The notes under the pieces: model-generated
What the model saw: the letters and a program-made list of their open reading frames with translations, nothing else
The model's database searches: none
What the model was told of the DNA's origin: nothing
Shown here: positions 1 through 8,546 of the stretch, piece by piece
How positions within the stretch are numbered: position 1 is the stretch's first letter
How the letters are laid out: every line of letters starts with the position of its first letter
Made by a program: the position numbers and the translations under genes
Origin: Allomyces macrogynus ATCC 38327
Lineage: Eukaryota > Blastocladiomycota > Blastocladiomycetes > Blastocladiales > Blastocladiaceae
DNA: 64,000 nucleotides
Assembly (NCBI GenBank): GCA_000151295.1
Contig: GG745330.1
Span: 2,052,761-2,116,760 of the forward strand
Reading direction: 5' to 3'

Positions 1-956
1 TGCAAAGTGTCGCTAGCAAGGGGGGTCGTTGGGATGGTGCGTCCCGCCACTGACCATTGAGCCTGTTTAATGATATTACTGTATTGGTAAAACTTCTCAA
101 CGCCAACACCGTCCCCGTCAACAACGTCCTTCGTTTGAGTGATAATAGTGATGTCCTTGATTGACGAGTCGCGATTGCTGACAGTCAAAGCTGCGCTTGG
201 AGTGTTCCACATAAGCGGGCATAGGGCATAAGTTGAGCCGTAGAGGGTAAGACCACTCTCCTGGAACACCCGGTCGTAGTAAGCATCCTGGAAGTCCGAG
301 TAACTGATGCAATTGGCCGAGAAATAAGGGTCGTCGATGGTGTAAGACGAGTTGCTAATGACGTTTGCTGGGTTGTATCCTGTCTGGCGCACAAGGCATT
401 TCACCGAATCCTCCAAAACCAGCTCGACCACCAATGACCCGAAGTACTTGAGAGGAAGCGCCTTACCGTTACCAAGGATAGCTGACAGCGTCAGCGGCAA
501 AAAGTACGTTTTCTGGACCGTATCGTCGGTTGTGTCAGATTTGTTGTAGCCTTGAGCGATGGCCAGAGGGCCTTGGCGTAAATCCTGTGTGACGGTCATT
601 CCAGCAAGGCACGATGCAATCAAATTGTAGCCTGAGATAGATTCAATGAGCTGGTTGTTTTTCGCATACACATTCAGGGTCTTGACCACTCCGTGAATCC
701 CTTCAGAGAAGCGAGTCTTTGCAACGTTGGTCTTGGCCTTGAACACGACTCCAGACGTCTTTGTGTCCATGAAAAGAGCGACGTTCGGGATGGGGATTTT
801 AATTGAGCGCCCGCCGTTGAAACTCGTGCCGTTCTGCGATGGGAACTGTGTTGACACACGTTCACCATCAGGCGCCATATTTGGAACGCTGTACTGCGTA
901 AAGGGGTCGGCTGAAACAGGGGTGAGCTCGTTGAACTTGCGTGAACTTGTTGACAT
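1..956 (-). CDS. Major-capsid-like (double jelly-roll type) protein, partial at window edge
   Basis: The minus strand is open without a stop from the ATG at 956 to the left edge of the window, giving at least 318 residues; the C-terminus is outside. The N-terminal third has the layout expected of Polinton-like-virus double jelly-roll capsid proteins: a short leader, then a basic/IPIP stretch (IKIPIPNVALFMDTKTSG), then a hydrophobic strand, then a stretch near residue 85-105 ending in YAKNNQLIESISGYNLIAS, like the conserved LNVYANGxxLIExIxxY pattern of that family. It is the first gene left of the packaging ATPase, a usual capsid neighbourhood. A TTTAATTA box (968-975) lies 12 nt before the start codon. 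The family call rests on pattern memory and context; a minor capsid or other jelly-roll protein is possible. Confidence 0.55.
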   Translation of the reverse strand, partial: MSTSSRKFNELTPVSADPFTQYSVPNMAPDGERVSTQFPSQNGTSFNGGRSIKIPIPNVALFMDTKTSGVVFKAKTNVAKTRFSEGIHGVVKTLNVYAKNNQLIESISGYNLIASCLAGMTVTQDLRQGPLAIAQGYNKSDTTDDTVQKTYFLPLTLSAILGNGKALPLKYFGSLVVELVLEDSVKCLVRQTGYNPANVISNSSYTIDDPYFSANCISYSDFQDAYYDRVFQESGLTLYGSTYALCPLMWNTPSAALTVSNRDSSIKDITIITQTKDVVDGDGVGVEKFYQYSNIIKQAQWSVAGRTIPTTPLASDTL

Positions 957-993
957 ATTGGGGAGTGTTTAATTACGGTTTAGAAAAAAAAGT

Positions 994-1783
994 TCATTGT
1001 AACCAGTGTTTAAATGAGTCGTTGAACCTATATTCAATTGGGTTCTGGTTATTGATTACGAGAAAAGGCCGCCCTGGCCCCTCAAACAGGTCCTCGACCA
1101 TTTCAAAAAACGCATTTTTACTTAGTTTGGACGCGTTCTCAAGGTAAATTTTTTCAAGTTGCGCCCTGTTCCAGGTGGGAAAAAGGATAATACCAGAGTT
1201 GTTTGCGCGAATTGCTGGCGGGATGCTCGTCCAATACTGCACCGAAAAAATCACACTACATCTGTAGTGGCGTGAGTTTGCTATGAAGTTTTGCAAATGG
1301 GTCTTTTAAGAACTTGAGTCCAAGACAATCGTCGAAAATCAACAACGTACGGGGTAGCGTTTCCTTGTCGTGTTTTTCCTCAAATCGTTCTTTATACGCG
1401 TCCCGAATTTTCACAAGTTCCTTCATGAACGCACGTGGTTCGGTGTGATACTCGTGAATGCGCTGCGCGTGGGGGTCGTCGTCGTCGCCCACTGGAACAA
1501 CTCCTGCTGGATAGTCGATTTTCTTGCGGCGCAATACGGGCTCCTTGAGGAGCTTCCGGTACTTGCTGTCTGACCATAGAGTCGGGCAGAATATGACAAT
1601 GCGGTCGAAATAGGCCCTGTAAAAATCATTGCCCGCGATTAAGTTGTAAACGATTGTCGATTTGCCCTGTCCTTTTCCTCCCAATAGCATCAAAGAAAAC
1701 TCTGGAAGCAAAATGGGGACTGGGTCTTTATTCCTTTGGTTAAATTGGCCGTCATCGACGGGCTTGATATCAAATGTTCGCAT
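994..1783 (-). CDS. Genome-packaging ATPase (A32/FtsK-HerA type), reading frame broken once
   Basis: DNA-packaging motor ATPase of the kind shared by Polintons, virophages and large DNA viruses. The first segment (1256-1783) has a Walker A GGKGQGKST at about residues 35-43 and a Walker B LLIFDDCLG near residue 150. The second segment (994-1296) lies in another frame and continues the family pattern exactly where expected: SRHYRCSVIFSVQYW (the sensor/arginine region) and then IRANNSGIILFPTW. The two frames join if one base is removed in the four-A run (coding strand GCAAAAC, plus positions 1289-1292). It is therefore either a one-base assembly error or an early inactivating indel. The start is the ATG at 1783, 3 nt after a TTTAATTA box (1786-1793). 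It lies between the capsid-like gene and the 511-aa gene, all minus strand. Confidence 0.8.
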
Positions 1784-1808
1784 CCTTTAATTATGAGCAC
1801 AGAAAAAG

Positions 1809-3344
1809 TTACCATTTGACTGGGGCAGTGAGTGGCTTCCTGAATTCGATGGGCTTGCGCGGGGGCGGGGTGAACGCCGGGCGCCCGACGTCGCGCGTTG
1901 AATACATCCCTGTAAGACGGTTGTCGTACCGGTCCTGACGCTCGATTGCCTTCTTATTCTTGATACGCATAATCCTCAGCATCTCGTTCAAGATTTTCTC
2001 CACGCCGTCGTTTCCATCACCATTGCCACTCGATGTGTTAATGGCAACCGTCAGTTGAGACGACAGATTAACAAGCTCTTCACGGATTCCGTTGGTGTCG
2101 CTTACAGTTGAAGGAATGTTTTTGATGGCGTCGACGATGTTCCGTGTCGACTCGTTGATTTGTGCCTGGGAATTTTGGGCTGCCGACTGCTGCGCCCGAA
2201 TTAACACATCGCCTGTGCTCTCAATGGCCTTCGTCACTGACAACATGCTGGCCGTCTGCGCATTGACCGCGCCCACAACTGCATTTTGCTGGGAACGAAC
2301 CTCGTCAATGATACCTTGAGCCAGCGACTGCATTTGCTGGTTGCTCGCAATATCCTGACTTGACATCAACTGGCGCGTGTATTCATCTGCGATTCGTTGG
2401 CGGTCTGATGCAGAGTTGATGCTGTCGTAAATGGCGGTGAACGCGTTCGTGAGACCCGACAAAAATTCCTGGGGCAATGACGCTGTTGTCTCGACATTCG
2501 TGAAATAATTATTAATGACACTTTGTGTGCGCGCGTCGACAAAAGACTGGCGGCTGTCGACATATGTGTCTTGTTTGATGTTTTGCGTGTTGGTCTGAGC
2601 CAGGTAATTGAGCTCGTTGTAAGTAAATGCGTTGTTCTGCGAGTATTCCACTGCGGGTACGTGGCCTGGTTTATAGAACGGACGTGGTGGTTGTGTAATC
2701 GCGTTCCCCATCTGCGGAATCACGGCCACTCTGTCTCCATCACGAACGACCAGTCCACTGCTGCTCGAGGCCGCTGACACGTCTGCAGCTTCATAGCGGC
2801 TCATCCCCCCTGGGACAAGCTGCGTTTCTGTAGCCACGGACACCGCCACCGGCCCTGCTTCGATTGGCGACGCGAATTCCTTCTCTACGGGAGCAATCGG
2901 CACGACTGCGCGCGACAGGTCCTCCTCATTTGGTGTATCTGGCTCGACGTCAAGCTGCATTGGTGTGTCCCCTTCGATTGGTACGCGGCGACGCGTCGAC
3001 ACCTCGACCCTCGTGTTGGGCAACACAAGGTCGCGGATTTCCTGTTCCACCTGCATCCTGGTAGAGGCCCTGTCACTTGCCACGTTCAGCTCTCCTCCCT
3101 CCAACAAATAAGGCACGGCGCTCTTCACTTGTGGCACTGTGTAGAAGAGGTACGTTTTACCTTTGACGTCCACGATAAACTTACGGCCTTCGCGTGAGGC
3201 CTGCACGCCAGGTAATTTATTCAACGCGCGAACCGCAGCAGATGGGTCTTTGACGTTTGGGGGAATGGCGTGTTTAAACTGAACAACTTGTGAGTTAGCT
3301 GTTGATTTCTTTTGTGAGTTGTCTTTTCTTGGAGTCCTTCCCAT
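1809..3344 (-). CDS. 511-aa probable virion or scaffold protein of the viral element
   Basis: Intact 511-residue frame starting at the ATG at 3344 (MGRTPRKDN...). I do not recognise the family. The N-terminal 30 residues are basic and Ser/Gln-rich, followed by a compact globular-looking stretch (residues about 30-90, ending with a VDVKGKTYLFYTVPQVKSAV-like segment) and a long acidic/Pro linker. A long Gln/Asn/Ala-rich helical region follows (about 230-440) with many heptad-like positions, compatible with a coiled coil. The C-terminus is basic and Pro-rich (PAFTPPPRKPIEFRKPL). It lies directly upstream of the packaging ATPase on the same strand with 26 nt between. Position and composition suggest a structural or scaffold/minor virion protein, but no motif proves it. 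Confidence 0.6.
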   Translation of the reverse strand: MGRTPRKDNSQKKSTANSQVVQFKHAIPPNVKDPSAAVRALNKLPGVQASREGRKFIVDVKGKTYLFYTVPQVKSAVPYLLEGGELNVASDRASTRMQVEQEIRDLVLPNTRVEVSTRRRVPIEGDTPMQLDVEPDTPNEEDLSRAVVPIAPVEKEFASPIEAGPVAVSVATETQLVPGGMSRYEAADVSAASSSSGLVVRDGDRVAVIPQMGNAITQPPRPFYKPGHVPAVEYSQNNAFTYNELNYLAQTNTQNIKQDTYVDSRQSFVDARTQSVINNYFTNVETTASLPQEFLSGLTNAFTAIYDSINSASDRQRIADEYTRQLMSSQDIASNQQMQSLAQGIIDEVRSQQNAVVGAVNAQTASMLSVTKAIESTGDVLIRAQQSAAQNSQAQINESTRNIVDAIKNIPSTVSDTNGIREELVNLSSQLTVAINTSSGNGDGNDGVEKILNEMLRIMRIKNKKAIERQDRYDNRLTGMYSTRDVGRPAFTPPPRKPIEFRKPLTAPVKW

Positions 3345-3374
3345 GGTTGTGTTTACAATAAACCAAAGGAAAAA

Positions 3375-3499
3375 AGTGGAATTCCGTCTGAAAATGGAAT
3401 TCCAAGTGGAATTCCAAGTGGAATTTGGGCGGAAAATGGAATTCCAAGTGGAATTTGGGCGGAAAATGGAATTCCGTTTTTCTAAAACTGGAATTCCAA
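3375..3499. repeat. GGAATTCC palindrome cluster with a 30-bp tandem duplication
   Basis: Six copies of the perfect palindrome GGAATTCC lie at about 3378, 3396, 3408, 3438, 3468 and 3490. Two further GGAATTT variants sit in a 30-bp unit (TGGAATTTGGGCGGAAAATG plus flank) repeated head-to-tail at about 3420-3449 and 3450-3479. The cluster sits just upstream of the 511-aa gene, and its last copy encodes the last residues (LEFQF) of the 105-aa gene. A regulatory or replication role is conceivable; the sequence does not decide. Confidence 0.85.
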
Positions 3500-3799
3500 C
3501 GGTGCACTGCTGTTCCTGTCTCCAGTTGGCTTTGTGATGCCAAATTTCGCATAAACATCGGCCATCCGTTCCCGCTCGCGCTGCAAAAGCTTGGTCTTCA
3601 TCCTCATCCGCTGAACAGCAGCACGGTCGTATTCATGGTCGTGGACCGACCAAAGGCCCCGGACCCTCAGTTTTTGTTTGATGTATTTTTCCTTTTTTTG
3701 TGGCGTCTTCAGGGTCCACCATGCTGGCAACTCGAGCGCCCCTGTCAGTATACGGTATTGGTCGTCGGCGCCAAGTTTGGCAAGCTTGAATTTGTCCAT
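3482..3799 (-). CDS. Small basic protein of the viral element (105 aa), function unknown
   Basis: A 105-residue frame from the ATG at 3799, basic and aromatic: MDKFKLAKLGADDQYRILTG at the N-terminus, then LPAWWTLKTPQKKEKYIKQK and an Arg/Met-rich helical stretch (RMRMKTKLLQRERERMADVY). No signal peptide or membrane segment is visible. It lies between the 511-aa gene (same strand) and the fibre-like gene (divergent, starts at 3832), so a 32-bp AT-rich spacer must serve both directions. The size and charge would fit a core/DNA-associated or minor virion protein, but this is only an inference. The last five codons are built from the GGAATTCC repeat. Confidence 0.5.
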   Translation of the reverse strand: MDKFKLAKLGADDQYRILTGALELPAWWTLKTPQKKEKYIKQKLRVRGLWSVHDHEYDRAAVQRMRMKTKLLQRERERMADVYAKFGITKPTGDRNSSAPLEFQF

Positions 3800-3831
3800 G
3801 GTTTTTTTCCTTAGTCTATAGTAACAAAAAA

Positions 3832-5775
3832 ATGTCGATGAATATTTTCAATGAAACGCAACAGTCCAGCCAAAAAGCATACACCAATGACGACCTCGAT
3901 GCAGTCATTACCCAGCTGAATCTTGCGACGCCAACCGCGTCAAGCCAAGCTGCAACAAAGGGGTACGTTGACCAAAAGGTTGCCGATGTTGTGGCCGGGG
4001 TAGCCGCGCCAATCTTCGCCACAGCGCCCCTGCAAATCGCCTCTAACAACATCTCATTTAACGCAGACGCATCGACGTTCACAACCACAGGGGGTATGCT
4101 GACAATCAAAACAGGCGGCGTGACCAGCAGTCAATTGGCAAGTGGTATCGATGCCTCAAAATTGTCAGGTCAGCTTCTTGTGGCAGTGTTGCCGGACGTG
4201 TCAAGTAAAGTCTCGTCTGTATCTGGGTCAATCATCACATCAAACTCAATCCCAAGCACTGCACTTGTCGACGTCTCGACATCGAAACTCACGGGCACAC
4301 TCAATGCTTCGTCCTTCGGTGACAACACAATTGCCAGTTCAAAATTGATTAGTGTCGATTCCGCCAAGCTGGTCAATACCGTTCCGTCCGCGTTGCTGAG
4401 CGTCCCCGACACCTCAATCATCTCTGTCGATGGCGCAAAGGTCACGGGCGTTCTTCCATTGAGTACTATTCCGTCTGGCTACGCAACGTCCGCACTGACA
4501 GGCACAATCAGCAACACTCAGCTGGCGCCCGGAATCGATGGAGGCAAGCTGTCTGATGCGAGTATCGGTAGCGCCAAGATTGTCTCCATTGACGCTGCGA
4601 CCAAGGTCACTGGTGTTCTTCCGCTGAGCGCCATCCCATCTGGCTATGCGGCGTCCGCACTGACAGGCACAATCACCAACACACAGTTGGCAAGCGGTAT
4701 TGATGCTTCGAAAATCACTACCGGGGTACTGCCCTTGTCGGGAATCCCGACCATTCCAGTCTCGAAACTCGACCTGTCAACTCAAGTGCAGGTGGCGTCA
4801 ACCGCTGATTCGACAAGTACGACTACGGGAGCGCTGACAGTGACAGGCGGTGTTGGTATTGGCAAGAGTCTTTTTGTTGCTGGTCAACTTGCTGTCAATT
4901 CGACTCTCGCGACAACGTCCAAGTCAACAGGCGCGCTCATCGTGCCAAATGGCGGCGTGGGATGTAACTGGTTGACGACAACTGGGGTCTACGTGTTTGC
5001 CCCAGGCAATGCCTCGCTCACGCTCAAGTGCAACGAGGGTGGGAGTGCGAATGGCGTGGGATATATCGACATCATGTCTGACTCGGTAAAGAAGTTTAAC
5101 ATTGCGTTAACACGAATGCGTCTTATGGGTACGGCGAGGTAGGCACGGCGAGCGGGGCGTCAATGCAGCTCGCGACAACTGGAAACGTGGCCATTGGCGC
5201 TGCTCCAAACACGACGGGCGCCAAACTCCAAGTCAATGGGCCGCGTCGCCGCGTCAGATGCTGTGAACGCAAACGAGTGTGTGACACTTCAACAAATCCA
5301 GGGGAGTTCTTTCTATGCCATCCCATGCCGCTTCTCGATTGCGCTTGGCACGTCATCGTCAGGGCGCACAATTGATGGGACATGGCAGTCTTTCGACCAA
5401 ACACCGAACAGTTTCAGTGGCGGCGGTTCGTCAAATTACTCTGCGGGGTCGAGCGGGCAGTTCATCATGCCAAAAGGAACGTTCTTGATGACATTCTATG
5501 TGTCGCTCATTCAAGTGCCTGGTCCTCAAACTGCCCCAGCAAACGTCGTGTTGAACTATCGTGCGGTGTCGTTTTCGGGCGGTACAACAATTGATGGGTT
5601 TCCTGCTTTCGCCGTGGCAAGCACGTATGGAGTGGCCATGCAGGCCCAGGTCTTCACCATGGTCGTCACAGTCCCCACAGCAAACAAAGCCCTGAATTTG
5701 CAGGCGCAATGCCCTAATGGTACGTTGACTTCTTATACTTTGGGAGGAACCGTGGATGTTGTTCGCATCGGCTGA
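3832..5775 (+). CDS. Fibre/receptor-binding-like protein, frame broken twice
   Basis: The only major plus-strand gene of the element. The first segment (3832-5142, 436 aa) is Ser/Thr/Ala-rich. It contains a module of about 55 residues repeated at least twice (GVLPLSxIPSGYAxSALTGT followed by NTQLAxGID), typical of beta-structured fibre stalks. The next segment (about 5110-5240) reads GEVGTASGASMQLATTGNVA, and the third (about 5235-5775) starts RVAASDAVNANECVTLQQIQ, a frequent start of a fibre-head region in virophage/PLV proteins, and ends in a beta-rich domain. Continuity is restored by one missing A near 5112 (cgaatgcg) and one extra G in the GGG at about 5237. The start is ATGTCGATG at 3832; stop TGA at 5773. 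A tail-fibre-like or penton-associated attachment role is inferred from composition only. Confidence 0.6.
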
Positions 5776-5820
5776 GAGTTGTATTACGATTAAATTCATG
5801 CAGCTTTGCAAAAAAATGGT

Positions 5821-6954
5821 TTAGTTCATCGCAAGCTCTCCATACCGAATGGGAACTCGGCGGATACGTGTGGATGGTTCGCGTCGCACCGGCGGGCCTT
5901 CGTACACAGGTCGTGGAGCGCGGGTCTTTGTTTGTTTTTCTGGTGTGTACGTCTGAGTATCCGTAATGACCTGAAGTTCACTACGGCTCCAGAAACGTGC
6001 CACTCCATCCACCTTGTAACTCGCCGTCGAAACGCCACTCGGTTTGCGCACTGTCGTTATGGTGTGGATTTCCTCTGACCACAATGGCTGGTTTTTCTTT
6101 TCGAGTGTTGATTTGTACTGAATTCTTGTGCGCACCTTGGTGCCGACGCTTAGCAACTCCTCCCCTGGCTGACCTGGTTTGGTACTCTTCGCCTTCACGT
6201 CAAGAAGGTGTGCCCTTGTTTCTGCTGGCGACATGCTGTCGAAGTCAGACGGTGCCTTTCCGGTGGTCCGTTTTGTTAATGTGTTGAGAGAAGTCTCACA
6301 CTGGCGGAGCTGACTTGGCCAGTCTTTTGAGCCATGCGCGTCCATCCACATTATTAGATGTCGCCTCACGTTCTTGTTCATGCTCTCCACAACTGACTGG
6401 CCGAACGGCGATGAAGCACGACCGCGAATCATCGTCACATTTTCCTGACGCTCGATGGCGTTGATTTCTGTCCCGCGGTCAGAGTGAATGACCGGGTTCT
6501 GGTAGCCGCTCTCTTGTATAATATCAAGAAAGACCTTGAGACACGCTTTTTCTGTTTTTTGCCTGAGTGGCCTTAGATGGACGCGGCGTGTAGCAACGTC
6601 AACCATCACGAACACGTAGCGGTTGTTTTTAAATGTACGGGTCTCGCCGAGGTCAAGCAAGTCAATTTGAAAAGACTTCCCCTGGACGACAGAGCTGATT
6701 TGACGAATGTCAACGCGTTTTGGTGTTTGCTTGAACCGCTGGTACACAGTCTGTTTTTTTAGGAATCTGTCGACTTGAGCGCGGTAAAGGTGCGGTATTG
6801 ATTCTGGTTTTTCTTTTTGGGCGGCCTCGAAGAGCGATTTATAACCACTGCCCACAAACTTCGTGTAATACAAAGTGCGCAGCCAATTTTCTTGCTCTGG
6901 TGTCAATGGCAGCTCGTGGGGCCAGGTTTTTTTGTCTGTGTCTTTTGCTGTCAT
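5821..6954 (-). CDS. Retroviral-type (rve, DDE) integrase
   Basis: An intact 377-aa integrase of the Maverick/Polinton type, expected to cut and join element ends to host DNA. The catalytic triad is visible: D98 (SFQIDLLDLG), D159 (PVIHSDRGTE) and E190 (FGQSVVESMNKNVRR). The N-terminal 80 residues hold a helical region rather than a clear HHCC zinc finger. The C-terminal part (about 265-345) has a VGTKVRTRI...FEKKNQPLWSEEI-like SH3/chromo-type DNA-binding fold followed by a basic tail. The start is the ATG at 6954. It lies immediately downstream of the tyrosine recombinase (21-nt gap) on the same strand, so the element carries two unrelated integration enzymes. Confidence 0.9.
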   Translation of the reverse strand: MTAKDTDKKTWPHELPLTPEQENWLRTLYYTKFVGSGYKSLFEAAQKEKPESIPHLYRAQVDRFLKKQTVYQRFKQTPKRVDIRQISSVVQGKSFQIDLLDLGETRTFKNNRYVFVMVDVATRRVHLRPLRQKTEKACLKVFLDIIQESGYQNPVIHSDRGTEINAIERQENVTMIRGRASSPFGQSVVESMNKNVRRHLIMWMDAHGSKDWPSQLRQCETSLNTLTKRTTGKAPSDFDSMSPAETRAHLLDVKAKSTKPGQPGEELLSVGTKVRTRIQYKSTLEKKNQPLWSEEIHTITTVRKPSGVSTASYKVDGVARFWSRSELQVITDTQTYTPEKQTKTRAPRPVYEGPPVRREPSTRIRRVPIRYGELAMN

Positions 6955-6974
6955 TTACATTTAACCGTCCAAAT

Positions 6975-8403
6975 TTATTCGTCCTTGCCTGAAAGTCGGT
7001 AGTAGTGTTTAATGGTTGCAGTTGAGTGCCCTCGCGCGTTGAATCGCTTGTGGAACTCTGCGTTTGAAATCTCTCCTTTGGCAAACAGTTGTGTGTCCCT
7101 TGTTGCGCATGCCTTGCGAAAATCCCGCACGCCAGCGCCGTTCAGTTCTGGAATCGACTTGGTTGCACCCAGGACAAGTTTACTGTAATGGTCAAATGAT
7201 TTGTCCGTGTCTCCGGGGACAACGTGGGCACCAAAGACAAATTTCTGTCCCTTCGCGCGCTTCATCTCGACGTTGTGTACCAAAGCAACCCCGAACTCAT
7301 CGTCCAGGCTAATGTCGATGCTGTAGCCCTTGTCGCGACACTTGTCCTTGTCTGACATGATGTTGCCTTTGATTGTGGCCGTACCGTCGTTTGCGACGCT
7401 GACATAGGGGTAGCCCTCGTCGTTCTTGGCCGTCGTCAGAAACACAGGGTCGCAACGCAGGCCAGTACCGGCAGAGACCAACACAGCGAGAGTGGAGTCG
7501 TCGAGCTCCTCGTCAAACGCCACACCGTTAGCCCATGCCTTGGCCTGAGCGTAGGTGACTTTGAGGGGCTGATTCGCGTTGTCCACAGCTGTAATTTTGC
7601 TCCTTGTCTTCGCGGATTCGCTGTGCGCGTTCGTGCAACTTGACGATGTCGACGTCATAGTGTGTCCCCGATTTGCGAGCCCAGCTGAGGACAGCGGCAA
7701 TGCGTTTGACATAGTCTTTCTTAAGTAGCGTGCAGATTTCGTCGTGTTGCGTGGCCATGTCTAGGCCGTATGCTTGCGACTTTTCCTTGGGTTTTGAATA
7801 TTCGGCAACACAGGTATTCCCTTCGAACCAGCTGCACATTTGCTTGTATTTTCCATATGTGCTCTTCTTCAGCTTTTCCTCAGCCGGCGTCATGGGGTTC
7901 TCTGGGTTACGAGCCTGGATGAAATCCATGATAATCTGTTGCATGTTGAAGTGCACGGCATCTGGTTCGACATTCTCGACCTGCCGCTCAGACTCCACAT
8001 GCTCGACTTCGCGTTCTTCGACCTGCTGCTCAGACTCCACATGCTCGACCTGCTGCTCAGACTCCACATGCTCGACTTCGCGTTCTTCGACCTGCTGCTC
8101 AGACTCCACGTGCTCGACTTCGGGCTCTTGCTCGGCTTCAGGCTGGGACTCCGGCTCGACCTGCTTCTCGATGGTTTTTTTCACGCATGCCTCAAGGGCT
8201 TCCTCGAACAAGCCCTCTGTGAAGAAACGGCGAGTCGTGTCGCAAAAATCGGTACAATACTCAACGTCATCAGCAAGCAGATTTGTCAGTCGCGCGGTTT
8301 GTTTTGAGTAGTGAACCGCTTTGTCCAGCTTCGTTTCAAGCACTGCGACCTTTTCGAGGAGCGCCACAAACATGGTCTTGAGTTCTGAAAGTTCGGCGTT
8401 CAT
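6975..8403 (-). CDS. Tyrosine recombinase, frame broken once
   Basis: Phage-integrase-fold recombinase in two frames. The N-terminal frame (7528-8403) has a coiled-coil start, then tandem Glu/Val repeats (VEHVESEQQVEER type, about 7960-8150), then a SAM-like core-binding domain (IIMDFIQARNPENPMTPAEE to AAVLSWARKSGTHYDVDIVK). The C-terminal frame (6975-7712) holds the catalytic domain: Arg in AGTGLRCDP, the helix VRDFRKACATRD (second Arg; the usual preceding His is not at the canonical place), His in ARGHSTATIKHYYRL and the nucleophile among its two tyrosines. Removing one base in the four-A run (coding GAGCAAAATT, plus 7595-7598) joins the frames inside the linker. Start ATG 8403. A TATTTAAA-containing module lies 105-126 nt upstream. 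Confidence 0.8.
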
Positions 8404-8435
8404 TTTGATGATGTGATGTTATTACAGTGGTTCCA

Positions 8436-8529
8436 GGATTTAAATTGGATTTTCTGGGTGCGTTTGCACGAGTCTCAAGTCCAGAGTGGATACCTGTCTA
8501 GAGTTCCCAGCCTTTAAATAGGAATCCGC
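8436..8529 (-). promoter_or_regulatory. Promoter module upstream of the tyrosine recombinase
   Basis: On the minus strand this region contains a TATTTAAA box inside a 22-bp block (8508-8529) that is identical to 11857-11878, where it precedes the primase-helicase gene. GAGTGGATA and GGTGCGTTTG blocks are shared in the same order and orientation. The distance from block to start codon is 105 nt here and 107 nt there. This looks like a common early-type promoter plus leader. Confidence 0.6.
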
Positions 8530-8546
8530 GTTTAGCGCACCCTCCC

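Noticed and set aside
8121..8165. CRISPR-like short repeats around the Glu/Val repeat
   Set aside because: The repeats are in-frame coding heptads of varying spacing, with no uniform spacer length.
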